Assembly: GCA_016184115.1 (NCBI GenBank)
Contig: JACPDH010000013.1
Span: 1-64,000 of the forward strand
DNA: 64,000 nucleotides
Origin: Acidobacteriota bacterium
GTDB taxonomy: Bacteria; Acidobacteriota; Thermoanaerobaculia; Gp7-AA8
Direction: 5' to 3'
In this document: positions 1 through 8,089 of the stretch, in pieces
Numbering within the stretch: position 1 is the stretch's first letter
Layout of the letters: each line of letters begins with the position of its first letter
Notes under the pieces: generated by a model
What the model saw: the letters and a program-made list of their open reading frames with translations, nothing else
Told to the model about the DNA's origin: nothing
Database searches by the model: none
Position numbers and translations under genes: made by a program

Positions 1-2
1 AG

Positions 3-95
3 CAGGTCGGCTGGTTCCTCGAGAGTGATGTCGATCCGATTCTCTCGAGTAGGCGCAATCTCGTCGCGGACGAGGTCGGCGAGGTGCGGGTTTGA
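3..95 (+). CDS. C-terminal end of an unidentified protein (partial, runs off the left edge)
   Basis: An open frame enters from the left edge and stops at TGA 93-95. The 30 visible residues, including GWFLESDVDPIL and NLVADEVGEVRV, have ordinary protein composition. The stop overlaps the TTG start of the next gene (TTGA), the usual arrangement for translationally coupled genes, and the ribosome binding site of that gene lies inside this frame. I do not recognise the family from this fragment, so no function is given. A chance open frame of this length cannot be excluded. Confidence 0.5.
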   Translation, partial: QVGWFLESDVDPILSSRRNLVADEVGEVRV

Positions 96-955
96 TCTCA
101 CACTCCGTGCGTGGCAGGCACCCGGCTTCGTGGCCGCTGCTTGCGCTCGGGGCGCTTTGGCTGGCGGCATGCGCGACGACGAGACCGGCGCCTCCGCCTG
201 CCGGTGAGGTCGTCGAGCTTCGCGGCCTTGCCAGCTGGTACGGGGACGAATTCGCCGGGCGTCCGACCGCGAACGGCGAGATCTTCGATCCGAAGCAGCT
301 GACCGCGGCGCACAGAACGCTTCCGTTCGGCACGATGATCGACGTTACGTACGTCAGGACGGGACGCTCGGCGCGCGTGCGCGTGAACGACCGCGGACCG
401 TTCATCGGCAACCGGATCATCGATCTCTCCTACGCTGCGGCCACGCAGATCGGTATGGTCGAAGACGGCATCGGCGAGGTCGAAATCGCCGTCGCCAGTG
501 TGGGCGGCGGCGACCTCGAGCCTCCGAAGCCGTACACGGTCGAGATTCCACCGGCCACGCCTTCTCCCGCGACCGCAGAGGCGACACCCCCTTTGCCGGC
601 GCCGCCGCCAGCGCCCGAACCGGTCGTCGTGATCGAGGAGCTCCCTTCCTCGCCGCGGCCGCAACCGGAAGCGCCTCCGCGCGCCGAGCCCCCTCTGCCC
701 GCGACGTCCGTCCAGGAGGCGGTCGCGCAAGCGCGTGACGGATGGGTGGTTCAGTTAGGCGCATTCTCGGTCGAGGCCAACGCCGTCGAGATGAAGGCGA
801 AAGTGGAGCGGATCGCGCGGCCTGTGTCGGTTCAGAGGTTGGGAGGGCTCTACCGCGTGCGCGTCGGGCCGTGGGCCTCGCGCTCCCGCGCGATCGAGGA
901 GAAGGAGCGGCTCGACGCCGCAGGCTTCGCGGGGATCGTCGTCAGTCTTCCGTGA
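92..955 (+). CDS. rlpA: RlpA-like septal ring lipoprotein with C-terminal SPOR domain
   Basis: 287 aa. A short basic and hydrophobic N-terminus ends in a lipobox (LAAC, Cys27), so the protein is probably an outer-membrane lipoprotein. Residues about 45-135 form the double-psi beta-barrel of RlpA, with GLASWYG, a TANGE segment and the VNDRGPF motif that contains the catalytic Asp of RlpA lytic transglycosylases. A Pro/Ala-rich linker (about 145-210) leads to a SPOR domain (WVVQLGAFS to the C-terminus), which binds denuded septal peptidoglycan. The TTG start at 92 was chosen because GAGGTG lies 5 nt upstream and the start overlaps the previous stop. RlpA cleaves glycan strands lacking stem peptides during cell separation; that activity is known for the family and inferred here. 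A shorter paralogue lies at 29985-30389. Confidence 0.93.
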   Translation: MISHSVRGRHPASWPLLALGALWLAACATTRPAPPPAGEVVELRGLASWYGDEFAGRPTANGEIFDPKQLTAAHRTLPFGTMIDVTYVRTGRSARVRVNDRGPFIGNRIIDLSYAAATQIGMVEDGIGEVEIAVASVGGGDLEPPKPYTVEIPPATPSPATAEATPPLPAPPPAPEPVVVIEELPSSPRPQPEAPPRAEPPLPATSVQEAVAQARDGWVVQLGAFSVEANAVEMKAKVERIARPVSVQRLGGLYRVRVGPWASRSRAIEEKERLDAAGFAGIVVSLP

Positions 956-985
956 CGTCGCCGCGGGCCAGCCGGAGACACGCTC

Positions 986-1036
986 GTGGAGAAGATTCTG
1001 GTCAGCGCGTGCCTGCTCGGAGAGCCAGTCCGTTGA
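986..1036 (+). pseudogene. 16-codon remnant of a DUF523 (YbbK-type) gene
   Basis: Directly after rlpA a GTG preceded by GGAG (973-976, 9 nt spacing) opens a frame reading MEKILVSACLLGEPVR and then TGA. This is the N-terminal signature of DUF523 proteins, which normally continue YDGG after the VR. Here the reading stops exactly at that point, and the convergent carbonic anhydrase gene ends 7 nt further on, so the remaining protein is missing. It looks like the 5' stump left by a deletion or rearrangement that placed the carbonic anhydrase gene here. The match rests on one short but characteristic segment; a coincidental peptide is unlikely but possible. Confidence 0.62.
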
Positions 1037-1043
1037 TCGCGCC

Positions 1044-1691
1044 TTAGCGCTCAACCGGTGCGACGGGGCGTCGGCGGATCGTGTCTGCTTCGTCCGCGGA
1101 GCTCACGACCGTTCCGAGGTCGCGCAGAAGTCCGTCGCGGAGCGCGTAGACCCAGCCGTGTACCGAGAGCTCCTGCCCGCGAGCCCATGCGGAGCGGACG
1201 ATCGTCGTGTCACAGACATTCGCGACCTGCGCCGCAACGTTGAGCTCACAGAGCCTGTTGACGAGAGCGTCGTGCGAGTCGATGTCCGCGAGCTCCTCGG
1301 CGTGGAGCCGCTGGATGTCGCGAACGTTGCGCAGCCAGTTGTCGATCAATCCGAGGTCGGAATTCGCAAGCGCGGCACTGATTCCTCCGCAGCCGTAATG
1401 GCCGCAGACGATGACGTGGCGAACCTTCAGCAACTCGACGGCGAACTGAAGCACGGAGAGGCAGTTGAAGTCGGTATGGACGACGATATTGGCGACGTTG
1501 CGGTGAACGAAGATCTCGCCTGGGAGAAGACCGACGATCTCATTCGCGGGCACGCGGCTGTCGGAGCAACCGATCCAGAGGTACTCGGGCCGCTGCTGGA
1601 GCGCGAGCTGCTCAAAGAAATCGGGCGCGGCCGCACGCACCCGTTCGGCCCAGGTCCGGTTGTTCCGAAAAAGCTCGTCAATGTCAGTCAT
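1044..1691 (-). CDS. can: Beta-class carbonic anhydrase
   Basis: 215 aa, close to the usual length for the family. The zinc site is complete: CSDSR gives Cys42, Asp44 and Arg46, and GHYGCGG gives His98 and Cys101. These positions are identical in number to those of E. coli Can. The enzyme interconverts CO2 and bicarbonate in the cytoplasm to supply carboxylases. The gene is convergent with the DUF523 stump and lies downstream of ndk on the same strand, separated from it by a strong hairpin terminator, so it is probably transcribed on its own. The ATG at 1691 gives the typical N-terminus (DELFRNNRTWAE). Confidence 0.96.
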   Translation of the reverse strand: MTDIDELFRNNRTWAERVRAAAPDFFEQLALQQRPEYLWIGCSDSRVPANEIVGLLPGEIFVHRNVANIVVHTDFNCLSVLQFAVELLKVRHVIVCGHYGCGGISAALANSDLGLIDNWLRNVRDIQRLHAEELADIDSHDALVNRLCELNVAAQVANVCDTTIVRSAWARGQELSVHGWVYALRDGLLRDLGTVVSSADEADTIRRRPVAPVER

Positions 1692-1714
1692 CGTCGTCGT
1701 GCCGGAAACGAAAT

Positions 1715-1737
1715 GGGACCGGCCTAACGCCGGTCCC
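1715..1737 (-). terminator. Hairpin terminator downstream of ndk
   Basis: A perfect 9-bp stem, GGGACCGGC with GCCGGTCCC, encloses a 5-nt loop CTAAC. On the minus strand it is followed by ATTTCGTTT, a weak T tract, 20 nt past the ndk stop. The loop together with the stem's last base creates a copy of the over-represented word GCCTAAC. Confidence 0.8.
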
Positions 1738-1756
1738 GTCCGCAGTCTGGTGAAGG

Positions 1757-2173
1757 CTAGAACAGCTCCGAGGTCGGGAAGAAGAAGTTGATCTCGATCG
1801 CCGCGTTCTCCGGCGAATCGGAGCCATGAATGGCGTTTCGCTCGATCGACTCGCCGAGCTCCTTGCGGATCGTGCCGGCGTCGGCCTTCGCGGGATCGGT
1901 CGCGCCCATCACGCTGCGGAGATGAGGAACGGCGTCGGCGCGCTCGAGCGCGGCAACGAAGACCGGCCCGGAGGTCATGTACTTCACCAGATCGGGGAAG
2001 AACGGGCGCTCTTTGTGGACGGCGTAGAAGCCTTCGGCCTGTCTGGTCGACAGCTGGAGCTTCCTGATGGCAAGTACCTTGAAGCCCTCGCCTTCGAGGC
2101 GGGCCATGATTTTTCCAAAGTTTCCCTTCTCGACAGAGTCAGGCTTGACGATCGTGAATGTTCTCTGAGACAT
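1757..2173 (-). CDS. ndk: Nucleoside diphosphate kinase
   Basis: 138 aa, the standard length. It starts MSQRTFTIVKPD, and the active-site His lies in the segment NAIHGSDSPE near the C-terminus, where the phospho-histidine of Ndk sits. It transfers phosphate between NTPs and NDPs in the cytoplasm. The frame is open a further 52 codons upstream, but the ATG at 2173 matches the conserved N-terminus and is preceded by GGAAGGA (10 nt upstream), so this start is preferred. A TATAAT box lies about 53 nt upstream. A hairpin terminator follows the stop. Confidence 0.97.
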   Translation of the reverse strand: MSQRTFTIVKPDSVEKGNFGKIMARLEGEGFKVLAIRKLQLSTRQAEGFYAVHKERPFFPDLVKYMTSGPVFVAALERADAVPHLRSVMGATDPAKADAGTIRKELGESIERNAIHGSDSPENAAIEINFFFPTSELF

Positions 2174-2225
2174 GCGTGTCCTTCCGGTGTTGGTTAAAGG
2201 CAGTGCCCCGCCGCTCGAGGCGCGC

Positions 2226-2231
2226 GGATTA
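2226..2231 (-). promoter_or_regulatory. -10 element of the ndk promoter
   Basis: The minus strand reads TATAAT here, a consensus -10 box, placed to give a leader of roughly 45 nt with the ndk ribosome binding site. No good -35 hexamer is visible 16-18 nt upstream; that position falls inside the neighbouring inverted repeat arm, which carries the GGCCTCTGGCC word. Confidence 0.5.
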
Positions 2232-2236
2232 TAGCG

Positions 2237-2466
2237 AACGCAGGCCAGAGGCCATAGACCAAAGCGGGCGATAGTGGGGCGCCGGGCAGCGAAGCGCTGT
2301 TCGTGGCGGCGGGCTCCAGTCCGCCGCATCGGCGCAACGCGCCGCGTGAATCGCTCGAGCCCCCCGAGATGGCCCGTACACGAGGGCTGCGGCGGATTGG
2401 AATCCGTCGCTACGAGAGGGCGGCAGTTCGAAGAAGGCCTGCCTTGAGCGTTGGCCTCTGGCCTGT
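2237..2466. repeat. Inverted-repeat element with two internal hairpins
   Basis: The arms share the word TTGGCCTCTGGCCTGT: plus strand at 2451-2466, inverted with CAGGCCAGAGGCCA at 2239-2252. Inside lie two hairpins: GCGGCGG (2306-2312) pairing with CCGCCGC (2321-2327), and GCGGCGGATT (2389-2398) pairing with AATCCGTCGC (2401-2410). The element fills the gap between the 3' end of the histidine kinase gene and the ndk promoter. The arm word recurs once more at 23055-23070, so it belongs to a dispersed repeat. No ORF in it looks like a protein. Confidence 0.6.
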
Positions 2467-2467
2467 T

Positions 2468-4588
2468 TCACGCTTCGCTCGGCCGCGATGCCGGCGAAGG
2501 TCGGGGATCGGCGGGAGACGATTCAGGATGTTCGAGGGGGAGGTGCACGGTGAACGTCGACCCTTCCCCTCGCCGTGACTGTACGTCGATCGCACCATGA
2601 TGGAGCTCGACGAAGTTGCGTGTGAGCGACAGGCCGAGGCCAGTCCCGCCTCGCTGCGCCCTGCGACCATCTTCGGTCTGATAGAACTCCTCGAAGATCT
2701 TGCGGAGCTCTCCTTCTTCCATGCCGATCCCGTGGTCGATGACGTCGATGCGGATCGAATCGCTGCGAATTCGCGATTCGATCGCGCTTCGGCGGGCGAC
2801 GCGGATCGTCACCGTGCCTCCACGATGCGAAAACTTCACTGCGTTAGACACGAGGTTGAAAAGGATCTGGCGGAGGCGTCCTTCGTCGAGCCTGAGGCGT
2901 GGCACGTCGGGCTCGACGTCGATCTCCAGCTTCACACCCTGCTGCTCCGCGTAGCTGTGCATGATGCGCTCGAGTGCAGCGAGAGCGTGTTGGACCTCGA
3001 ACTCATCAATGTGCAGCTCCATCTTTCCCGCTTCGATCTTCGAGAGGTCGAGGATGTCGTTGATCAACGTGAGCAGGTGCTCGCCTGCCGTTCGGATGTT
3101 GCGAACGAAACCGTGGCGCTGGTCGGAGATGAGCCCACGTGCCTTTTCGAGAAGGACGTCGGCGAATCCGACGACCGAGTTGAGCGGAGTGCGCAGCTCG
3201 TGCGACATGTTCGCGAGGAACTGGTTCTTCGAGCGGTCGGCGGCGAGGAGGCGGAGGTTCGTCTCGCGCAGCTCTGCCGTTCTCTCCTGGACGCGATGCT
3301 CGAGAGCGTAGGTGAGCCCCTCGAGGTCGCGGTAGAGGTTTGCGTTCTCGAGTGCGACGGCAGCCTGCGTCGCGATCGCGGTGAGCAGCAGCTCGTCTTC
3401 CTCGGTGAACACATCCTTTCGGTAGCTCTGGATCGAGATGACGCCGACGACGCGGTCGCGCGCGATCATCGGCACGCCGAGCCACGATTCGGTTTGGAGC
3501 CCGTCTTCGATCGACTGAACACCGATCGAGCGCTCCTCTTGGTTGCTCGCGAGACGGAGCGTCTTTCCATTGCGAATGACCCAGTCGTTGAGCCCTACGC
3601 CCATCGGAATCCGCTCCTTCGGCCTCCGCACTCCGTTGACGTACTCGATCTCGAACGCGAGCTCGTCGGTCGCCTCGTCGACGAGTGCAATCGAGAAGAG
3701 CGAGACGTCGACGACCTTCCGGCACTCGCGGAAGATCGTCTCGAGCAACTCGTCGGTCGTGAAGTTGAGCGAGATCGTCTTGCCTATGTTCGAAAGCGAT
3801 ACGAGCCGCTGAAGCTGGTGGCGTGTGCGGTAGCGTGCGTCGGCGAATCTTCGCGCGACGTAGTTGATCACGAGCGCGGAGAAGGCGAGCGCGTGAAAGC
3901 CTGCAAGCCCGAGGGTGGGTATGGAGAAGGTCATGAGAACGGCGTACGGAAGCGTGATGAAGTAGATCGACGCGTCGATTACGCTGATCCGCAGTCGCTT
4001 GTCGCGCGCATAGCCGTACCCGACCATCACCACTTCCATCAGAAGGTTGTTGGCCAGGATCAAAACGAGCCCACAGAGGACGATACGCGCTGCTTCGGCG
4101 GCTGTCGTCTCGACGCGAGGGGGCGTACCGCCGAGCACGACGAAGAGCAGCGACGCGCCAGCGACTGGAATGCCATAGGTCCCGGTTAGGCGCAGCGTGT
4201 TGACGATGCCAAACCAGGCAGAGCCTGGCAGGTTCCTGTCGCTCAGTGATGAGACGGCGCGTGCAGCCATCGCAGCGAGCACGGCGATCCAGCTCGAGAG
4301 CACCGGACCGAGGATGGGGAACATCGCAATGCAGCCGCTGATGACCATCGACACGAAGACGAGCCTGGTCAACTGAAACTTGAAGAGCCCGAGCATCGTG
4401 ATGAAGCCAAAGAAACTGAGGACGACGAGCGGTCCGAGGTCGCCGAGGTCGGCGTAGATCCTCTCGGTCTCCTCGGCGCGAAGGAACGTGACGGCGAGGA
4501 GCGTAACGACGCCCGCGATCGCCTGCACGACGAAGATCCGCATTACGCGGTCCTGGATCTCCTGCTCGGTGTGCAGAGTCGTCGACAT
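2468..4588 (-). CDS. Membrane-bound GAF sensor histidine kinase
   Basis: 706 aa. Residues about 15-245 contain seven or so hydrophobic segments forming an integral-membrane sensor region of no family I can name. A GAF domain follows (about 265-415, ending QAAVALENANLY), then a short coiled coil and a HisKA domain with the phospho-acceptor in MSHELRTPLN (His463). The HATPase domain carries the N box (NLVSNAVKFS), G1 (DHGIGM) and G2 (GGTGLGLSL). It should autophosphorylate and signal to a response regulator, but none is encoded next to it, so it is an orphan kinase here. The C-terminus is a Pro/Ser-rich tail that runs into the repeat element downstream. Confidence 0.92.
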   Translation of the reverse strand: MSTTLHTEQEIQDRVMRIFVVQAIAGVVTLLAVTFLRAEETERIYADLGDLGPLVVLSFFGFITMLGLFKFQLTRLVFVSMVISGCIAMFPILGPVLSSWIAVLAAMAARAVSSLSDRNLPGSAWFGIVNTLRLTGTYGIPVAGASLLFVVLGGTPPRVETTAAEAARIVLCGLVLILANNLLMEVVMVGYGYARDKRLRISVIDASIYFITLPYAVLMTFSIPTLGLAGFHALAFSALVINYVARRFADARYRTRHQLQRLVSLSNIGKTISLNFTTDELLETIFRECRKVVDVSLFSIALVDEATDELAFEIEYVNGVRRPKERIPMGVGLNDWVIRNGKTLRLASNQEERSIGVQSIEDGLQTESWLGVPMIARDRVVGVISIQSYRKDVFTEEDELLLTAIATQAAVALENANLYRDLEGLTYALEHRVQERTAELRETNLRLLAADRSKNQFLANMSHELRTPLNSVVGFADVLLEKARGLISDQRHGFVRNIRTAGEHLLTLINDILDLSKIEAGKMELHIDEFEVQHALAALERIMHSYAEQQGVKLEIDVEPDVPRLRLDEGRLRQILFNLVSNAVKFSHRGGTVTIRVARRSAIESRIRSDSIRIDVIDHGIGMEEGELRKIFEEFYQTEDGRRAQRGGTGLGLSLTRNFVELHHGAIDVQSRRGEGSTFTVHLPLEHPESSPADPRPSPASRPSEA

Positions 4589-4667
4589 CGTTGTCTACGA
4601 GCTTTTCGGCAATGCTAGCACGGCGTTCCGTCGTGAGCGCACCGATGGGCGCCGCAGGCTAGCTCGG

Positions 4668-5342
4668 TCAGCCCTTTCGCACGACGGCGATCTTACCCGC
4701 GCCGAGAATCGTCGCGGTGCGATCGGGAGCGATCGCGATTGCGCAGTCGCGCGGAATCGCGATGCCGAGCTTCGCTTCCGGCAGCGACATGAGCCTTCGC
4801 AGTGGGGTGTCGTTCGACGGGTCGAAGCCAGTCTCGATCACAGCGCCCGGCACGAGCCCTAGGCCGGGAAGCCAGCCGCCGGGTCGTTCAATGTCATGCG
4901 TCGCGACGCCGAGCGTTGCAGCCGCGGCCCCAATCGCCGCGACGCACTTTCCCGCGGCCATGACGCGTCCAAGGCTTTCGACGACGGGAGAATTGCGGAG
5001 CGCCTCGACCACCTTGTTCGTCACTCCCGCGCCGATGTAGACGAGACCGGCGGACTCGAGCCGCTCGAGATTCTTCTGTCGTCTCGCGTCGCGTGGCCGG
5101 TAGATCGGCACGTTCACGACATCGACCGTCGGTTCAATCGTGCGGAGATAGGCTCCGAAATGTCCGGCGTATTCGTTCGATCCTGAAGCAACGGGTACGA
5201 AGGCAATCGTGCGATTGTTGGCGGGGAGCTTCGAGAGCAGAAGCTCGTCGAACTCGCGTGTCTCGCCGAACGAGAATTCTCCGCCGCCGATGAGAACGAG
5301 CCACCCGTTAGTCGCAGGACCAGGAATGCGAAGTTCGTTCAT
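4668..5342 (-). CDS. Peptidase S51 / cyanophycinase-like protein lacking the nucleophile serine
   Basis: 224 aa from ATG 5342; the frame is open further upstream but the fold starts at WLVLIGGGE. The order of elements fits the class-I glutamine-amidotransferase-like fold of S51 dipeptidases and cyanophycinases: LIGGGEFS, then AFVPVASGS, GLVYIGAG and a nucleophile-elbow region. Active members have a GxSAG-type elbow. Here the aligned stretch is AAIGAAAATLG, with no Ser or Cys, so hydrolysis by the family mechanism looks impossible. It may be a binding protein or a degenerate paralogue. It stands alone between a histidine kinase and a divergent membrane protein gene, and context gives no substrate. 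Confidence 0.7.
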   Translation of the reverse strand: MNELRIPGPATNGWLVLIGGGEFSFGETREFDELLLSKLPANNRTIAFVPVASGSNEYAGHFGAYLRTIEPTVDVVNVPIYRPRDARRQKNLERLESAGLVYIGAGVTNKVVEALRNSPVVESLGRVMAAGKCVAAIGAAAATLGVATHDIERPGGWLPGLGLVPGAVIETGFDPSNDTPLRRLMSLPEAKLGIAIPRDCAIAIAPDRTATILGAGKIAVVRKG

Positions 5343-5467
5343 GACATGCCGAGCATACCAGCGGACCCGTGCGTGAGCCTTGCTCCTTCGCCCGTTGAGA
5401 GCTCGAACGGCATCACCGCCGCCCATCGGCCGTTTCGGGGCCGCGGCGTGTGCGGTAGGATCGGCGG

Positions 5468-7015
5468 ATGGGTGTGAAGGATCCGGCCGCGGTGCTCAGC
5501 AGTGAGCGATCTCGTCTCGTCGTGGTGATCCTGCTCTTCGTTGCCTTCGCGGCGGCAGGCACCGCGAACCACGAGATGTGGCGCGACGAGCATCACGCCT
5601 GGCTTCTCGCGCGCGATGCGGCGTCGCCAGTCGAGGTCTATCGAAACCTCCGCTGGGACATGACTCCGGGTTTTTGGCATCTGCTGCTCTGGGTCGTCAC
5701 GCGGTTCACGCATGATCCGGCGTCGATGCAACTGCTCAATCTGGCCTTCGCGACGGCAGCCGCATGGATCGTGCTTCGGTTTGCGCCGCTCGAGCTCGAG
5801 CAGAGAGCGCTGCTCGTATTCGGTTACTACCTCGGCTACGAGTACGCCGCGATCAGCCGCGTCTATGCGCTCGGTACGCTGTTCATTTTCGTGCTTTGCG
5901 CGGTTTGGGAGCGACGGCACGCGAGAGCGATTCTGGTGGGAGTGCTCCTGACTCTTCTCGCCAACACGCCGTCGCTTTACGGAGTCATCGCGGCCGGCTT
6001 CTTTTTGCTGCTGCTTGCTCTCGATCTGCGGGGAGACGCTGGCGCGCGGCGCGGCGCGCTCGTTGCGCTCGCGATCGGAGGAGCCGGAACGATCGCTGCG
6101 CTCTGGCAGACGCTCCCAAGCAGCGACAACCCGTTCGCGGCCGGCAAGGCCACGCTTGCGTTCGAGCCGGAGCGCGTCGGCCGAGTCATTCACTTCCTCG
6201 CGTCGATCTTCGTGCCGATTCCCGACGCGAGCCGTTACGACTGGTGGAACAGCAACCTCGTGACTGGTCGCTCGGTCTTGCTTGACGCGCTCATTGCGGC
6301 CGCCGGCATCGCGCTCGTGTGCTGGCTGCTCTGGCGCCGGCGCGACCTCCTGGCGTGCTGGCTGCTCGCTGTGTCTGGCGTGCTGTTCGCCGCCTACCAG
6401 GGAGGATTCGTCGGGATGCGCCACGGCGGATACGTCTTCATCCTCTTCATCGCCGCGCTCTGGATCGCGAGCGCGCAGCGCAAGGCGTCCAGCAGTTCCG
6501 CGCGCCAGCGTCTCGCGCTGACGCTCCTTCTCGCAGTCGGCGTTGTGGGAGGACTGACCGCGTGGTTCCGCGAGCTCAGCACCGAATTTTCGGCCGCGGA
6601 GAAGACGGCTCGATGGATGCGCGCCAGCGGGCTCGAGGGGATGCCGATCGCGGGCGCGGACGACTTTGTCGTCGCGAGTCTCGCGTCGCTGCTCGATCTC
6701 GACCGAATCTACTACCCGCAGCGAGGCGAGTGGGGAACGTTCGTATCGTGGGATCCGGGGCGGCGCAACACGACGCTCGGTGATGCGACTTCAGATATCG
6801 CGTCGAAGGTGAGTGTGTCGGGGCGGCCGATGCTCTTCGTGCTGACGCGGCCGCCGACTCGCATAGGACCGGCGGGACAAGTCGTCGTCGTCCGTGAGGC
6901 GATGGTCGCGCCTGGTGTTCGGGGGAGGCTCCTGGCTGCCTTCACCGATTCGGTCGTCAGCGACGAGTGCCTGTTCGTCTACGAGATTGCGCCTAACGAT
7001 CCGTCGTCGCGTTGA
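5468..7015 (+). CDS. Multi-pass membrane protein, probable GT-C fold glycosyltransferase
   Basis: 515 aa with about ten hydrophobic segments. The motif MWRDEHHAW at residues about 37-45, just after the first membrane segment, sits where GT-C glycosyltransferases (PMT/ArnT-like, using lipid-linked sugars) carry their catalytic acidic residue. The C-terminal about 150 residues are more soluble (YYPQRGEWGTFVSWDPG), as in the periplasmic domain of such enzymes. The donor and acceptor cannot be told. The gene is divergent from the S51-like gene and ends before a hairpin shared with the convergent protease gene. The family assignment rests on topology and one motif. Confidence 0.7.
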   Translation: MGVKDPAAVLSSERSRLVVVILLFVAFAAAGTANHEMWRDEHHAWLLARDAASPVEVYRNLRWDMTPGFWHLLLWVVTRFTHDPASMQLLNLAFATAAAWIVLRFAPLELEQRALLVFGYYLGYEYAAISRVYALGTLFIFVLCAVWERRHARAILVGVLLTLLANTPSLYGVIAAGFFLLLLALDLRGDAGARRGALVALAIGGAGTIAALWQTLPSSDNPFAAGKATLAFEPERVGRVIHFLASIFVPIPDASRYDWWNSNLVTGRSVLLDALIAAAGIALVCWLLWRRRDLLACWLLAVSGVLFAAYQGGFVGMRHGGYVFILFIAALWIASAQRKASSSSARQRLALTLLLAVGVVGGLTAWFRELSTEFSAAEKTARWMRASGLEGMPIAGADDFVVASLASLLDLDRIYYPQRGEWGTFVSWDPGRRNTTLGDATSDIASKVSVSGRPMLFVLTRPPTRIGPAGQVVVVREAMVAPGVRGRLLAAFTDSVVSDECLFVYEIAPNDPSSR

Positions 7016-7116
7016 GCGAATCGGCCCACGACGTGTCGGCCGACAACGACGAGCGCCGCTCCAGGTTTTTCGCCGTGCACCGTTCCTCGATTCGCGTCGT
7101 TCGGGCAAGAAGAAAC

Positions 7117-7140
7117 GAGCGGGCGCCGAAGCGCCCGCTC
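7117..7140 (-). terminator. Terminator of the M43 protease gene, possibly bidirectional
   Basis: A 10-bp stem GAGCGGGCGC with GCGCCCGCTC (11 bp counting the flanking C-G pair). On the minus strand the loop is TTCG and the stem is followed by GTTTCTTCTTG, a good T-rich tail. It lies between two convergent genes, so it can also stop plus-strand transcription, though the plus-strand tail is poor. Confidence 0.85.
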
Positions 7141-7168
7141 GAGGTTTGCACGACGTGAGGCCTGTCGC

Positions 7169-8089
7169 CTACCTGTTGTACCGGTACGTCGTGTACTGCG
7201 CGTCCATTCGCGAGTCTTGTCCCGCCGAGAACCGGTTCATGCATGAGTCGTCGGTGTAGTCCATGAAGTTCGTGATGGGATCGTTGCCAGCCGTGCTGCA
7301 CGTGTTTCGTCCGGTCGGGCAGCCATAGGCGGGCGAAGCCTCCGCAGGTGTGTCGCTCACGTAGTCGCCACCGGTGCAGCCGCCCTGGAACGTGTGGTAG
7401 AGCCCCATCCAATGGCCAACCTCATGTGTTCCCGTGTCACCGAGGTTGTAAGGTGCCGCAGTACCGCCGGGGAGCGACGAGTAAAGAAGAACGACGCCGT
7501 CCTTCTTCGGGTTGCCACTATAGCTCGACGGGAACGTCGCGTAGCCGAGAATGCCACCGCTCGGCGAGCAGGTGTAGATGTTGAGATCTTTCGCCGTTCC
7601 CTTGCGGAGGGCGTTCTTCATCGTCGATTCGTAGCTGCCGTAGCAGCCGGTGAACCAGCTCGAGTTCGTCGTGCGGTCGACGCTGACGAGGTTGAAGTTC
7701 CAACCCCAGGGAGCGTACGCGTTCTTCAAGACGGAGATCTGGTTGTTGATCATCGTCGTCGTGACGTCGCCGTTCGAGACGCCGGTTCCCTTGCGGATGA
7801 CGTGGAAGTAGACGTTGATCGTCCCGCCCGTCACTTCGGGCAATCCACTATCCATCAGGCGCGCATGGAAATCCTCTTCCATGACCGCGGCTTCGGCCGG
7901 CTGGATGTTGCTCGCGCAGCGCCGGCCGCTCGCGATGAAGTCCTCTTGGTTCTCGAAGGTCGTTCCTTCGAATTCGAACGGCACGTAGTCAGTCCATTCA
8001 TTGCGGGGATACAAGCGATCCTGCGCAAGACCCGACAGTGCAAACGCGCAAGCCATGACTACTGCAAACACGCGGGAAAATCCCTTCAT
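7169..8089 (-). CDS. Secreted M43 (pappalysin/cytophagalysin-type) zinc metalloprotease
   Basis: 306 aa. The signal peptide covers about residues 1-23 (MKGFSRVFAV, then a hydrophobic core ending GLAQ). The catalytic motif HEVGHWMGLYH gives zinc ligands His222, His226 and His232 in the extended HExxHxxGxxH form of metzincins, and the Met-turn is NFMDYTDD (about 274-281). Several Cys residues around the active site (GGCTGGDY, GCPTGRNTCS) fit the disulfides of M43B enzymes. The frame is open 17 codons upstream, but ATG 8089 starts the signal peptide and follows AGAGAGGG. The natural substrate is unknown; extracellular protein degradation is the family role. Confidence 0.93.
   Translation of the reverse strand: MKGFSRVFAVVMACAFALSGLAQDRLYPRNEWTDYVPFEFEGTTFENQEDFIASGRRCASNIQPAEAAVMEEDFHARLMDSGLPEVTGGTINVYFHVIRKGTGVSNGDVTTTMINNQISVLKNAYAPWGWNFNLVSVDRTTNSSWFTGCYGSYESTMKNALRKGTAKDLNIYTCSPSGGILGYATFPSSYSGNPKKDGVVLLYSSLPGGTAAPYNLGDTGTHEVGHWMGLYHTFQGGCTGGDYVSDTPAEASPAYGCPTGRNTCSTAGNDPITNFMDYTDDSCMNRFSAGQDSRMDAQYTTYRYNR

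Noticed and set aside
2597-4189. 530-codon plus-strand open frame
   Set aside because: It is antisense to the histidine kinase gene; residues are Asp/Glu/Arg/Val-rich without domains, as expected for the mirror of a high-GC gene.
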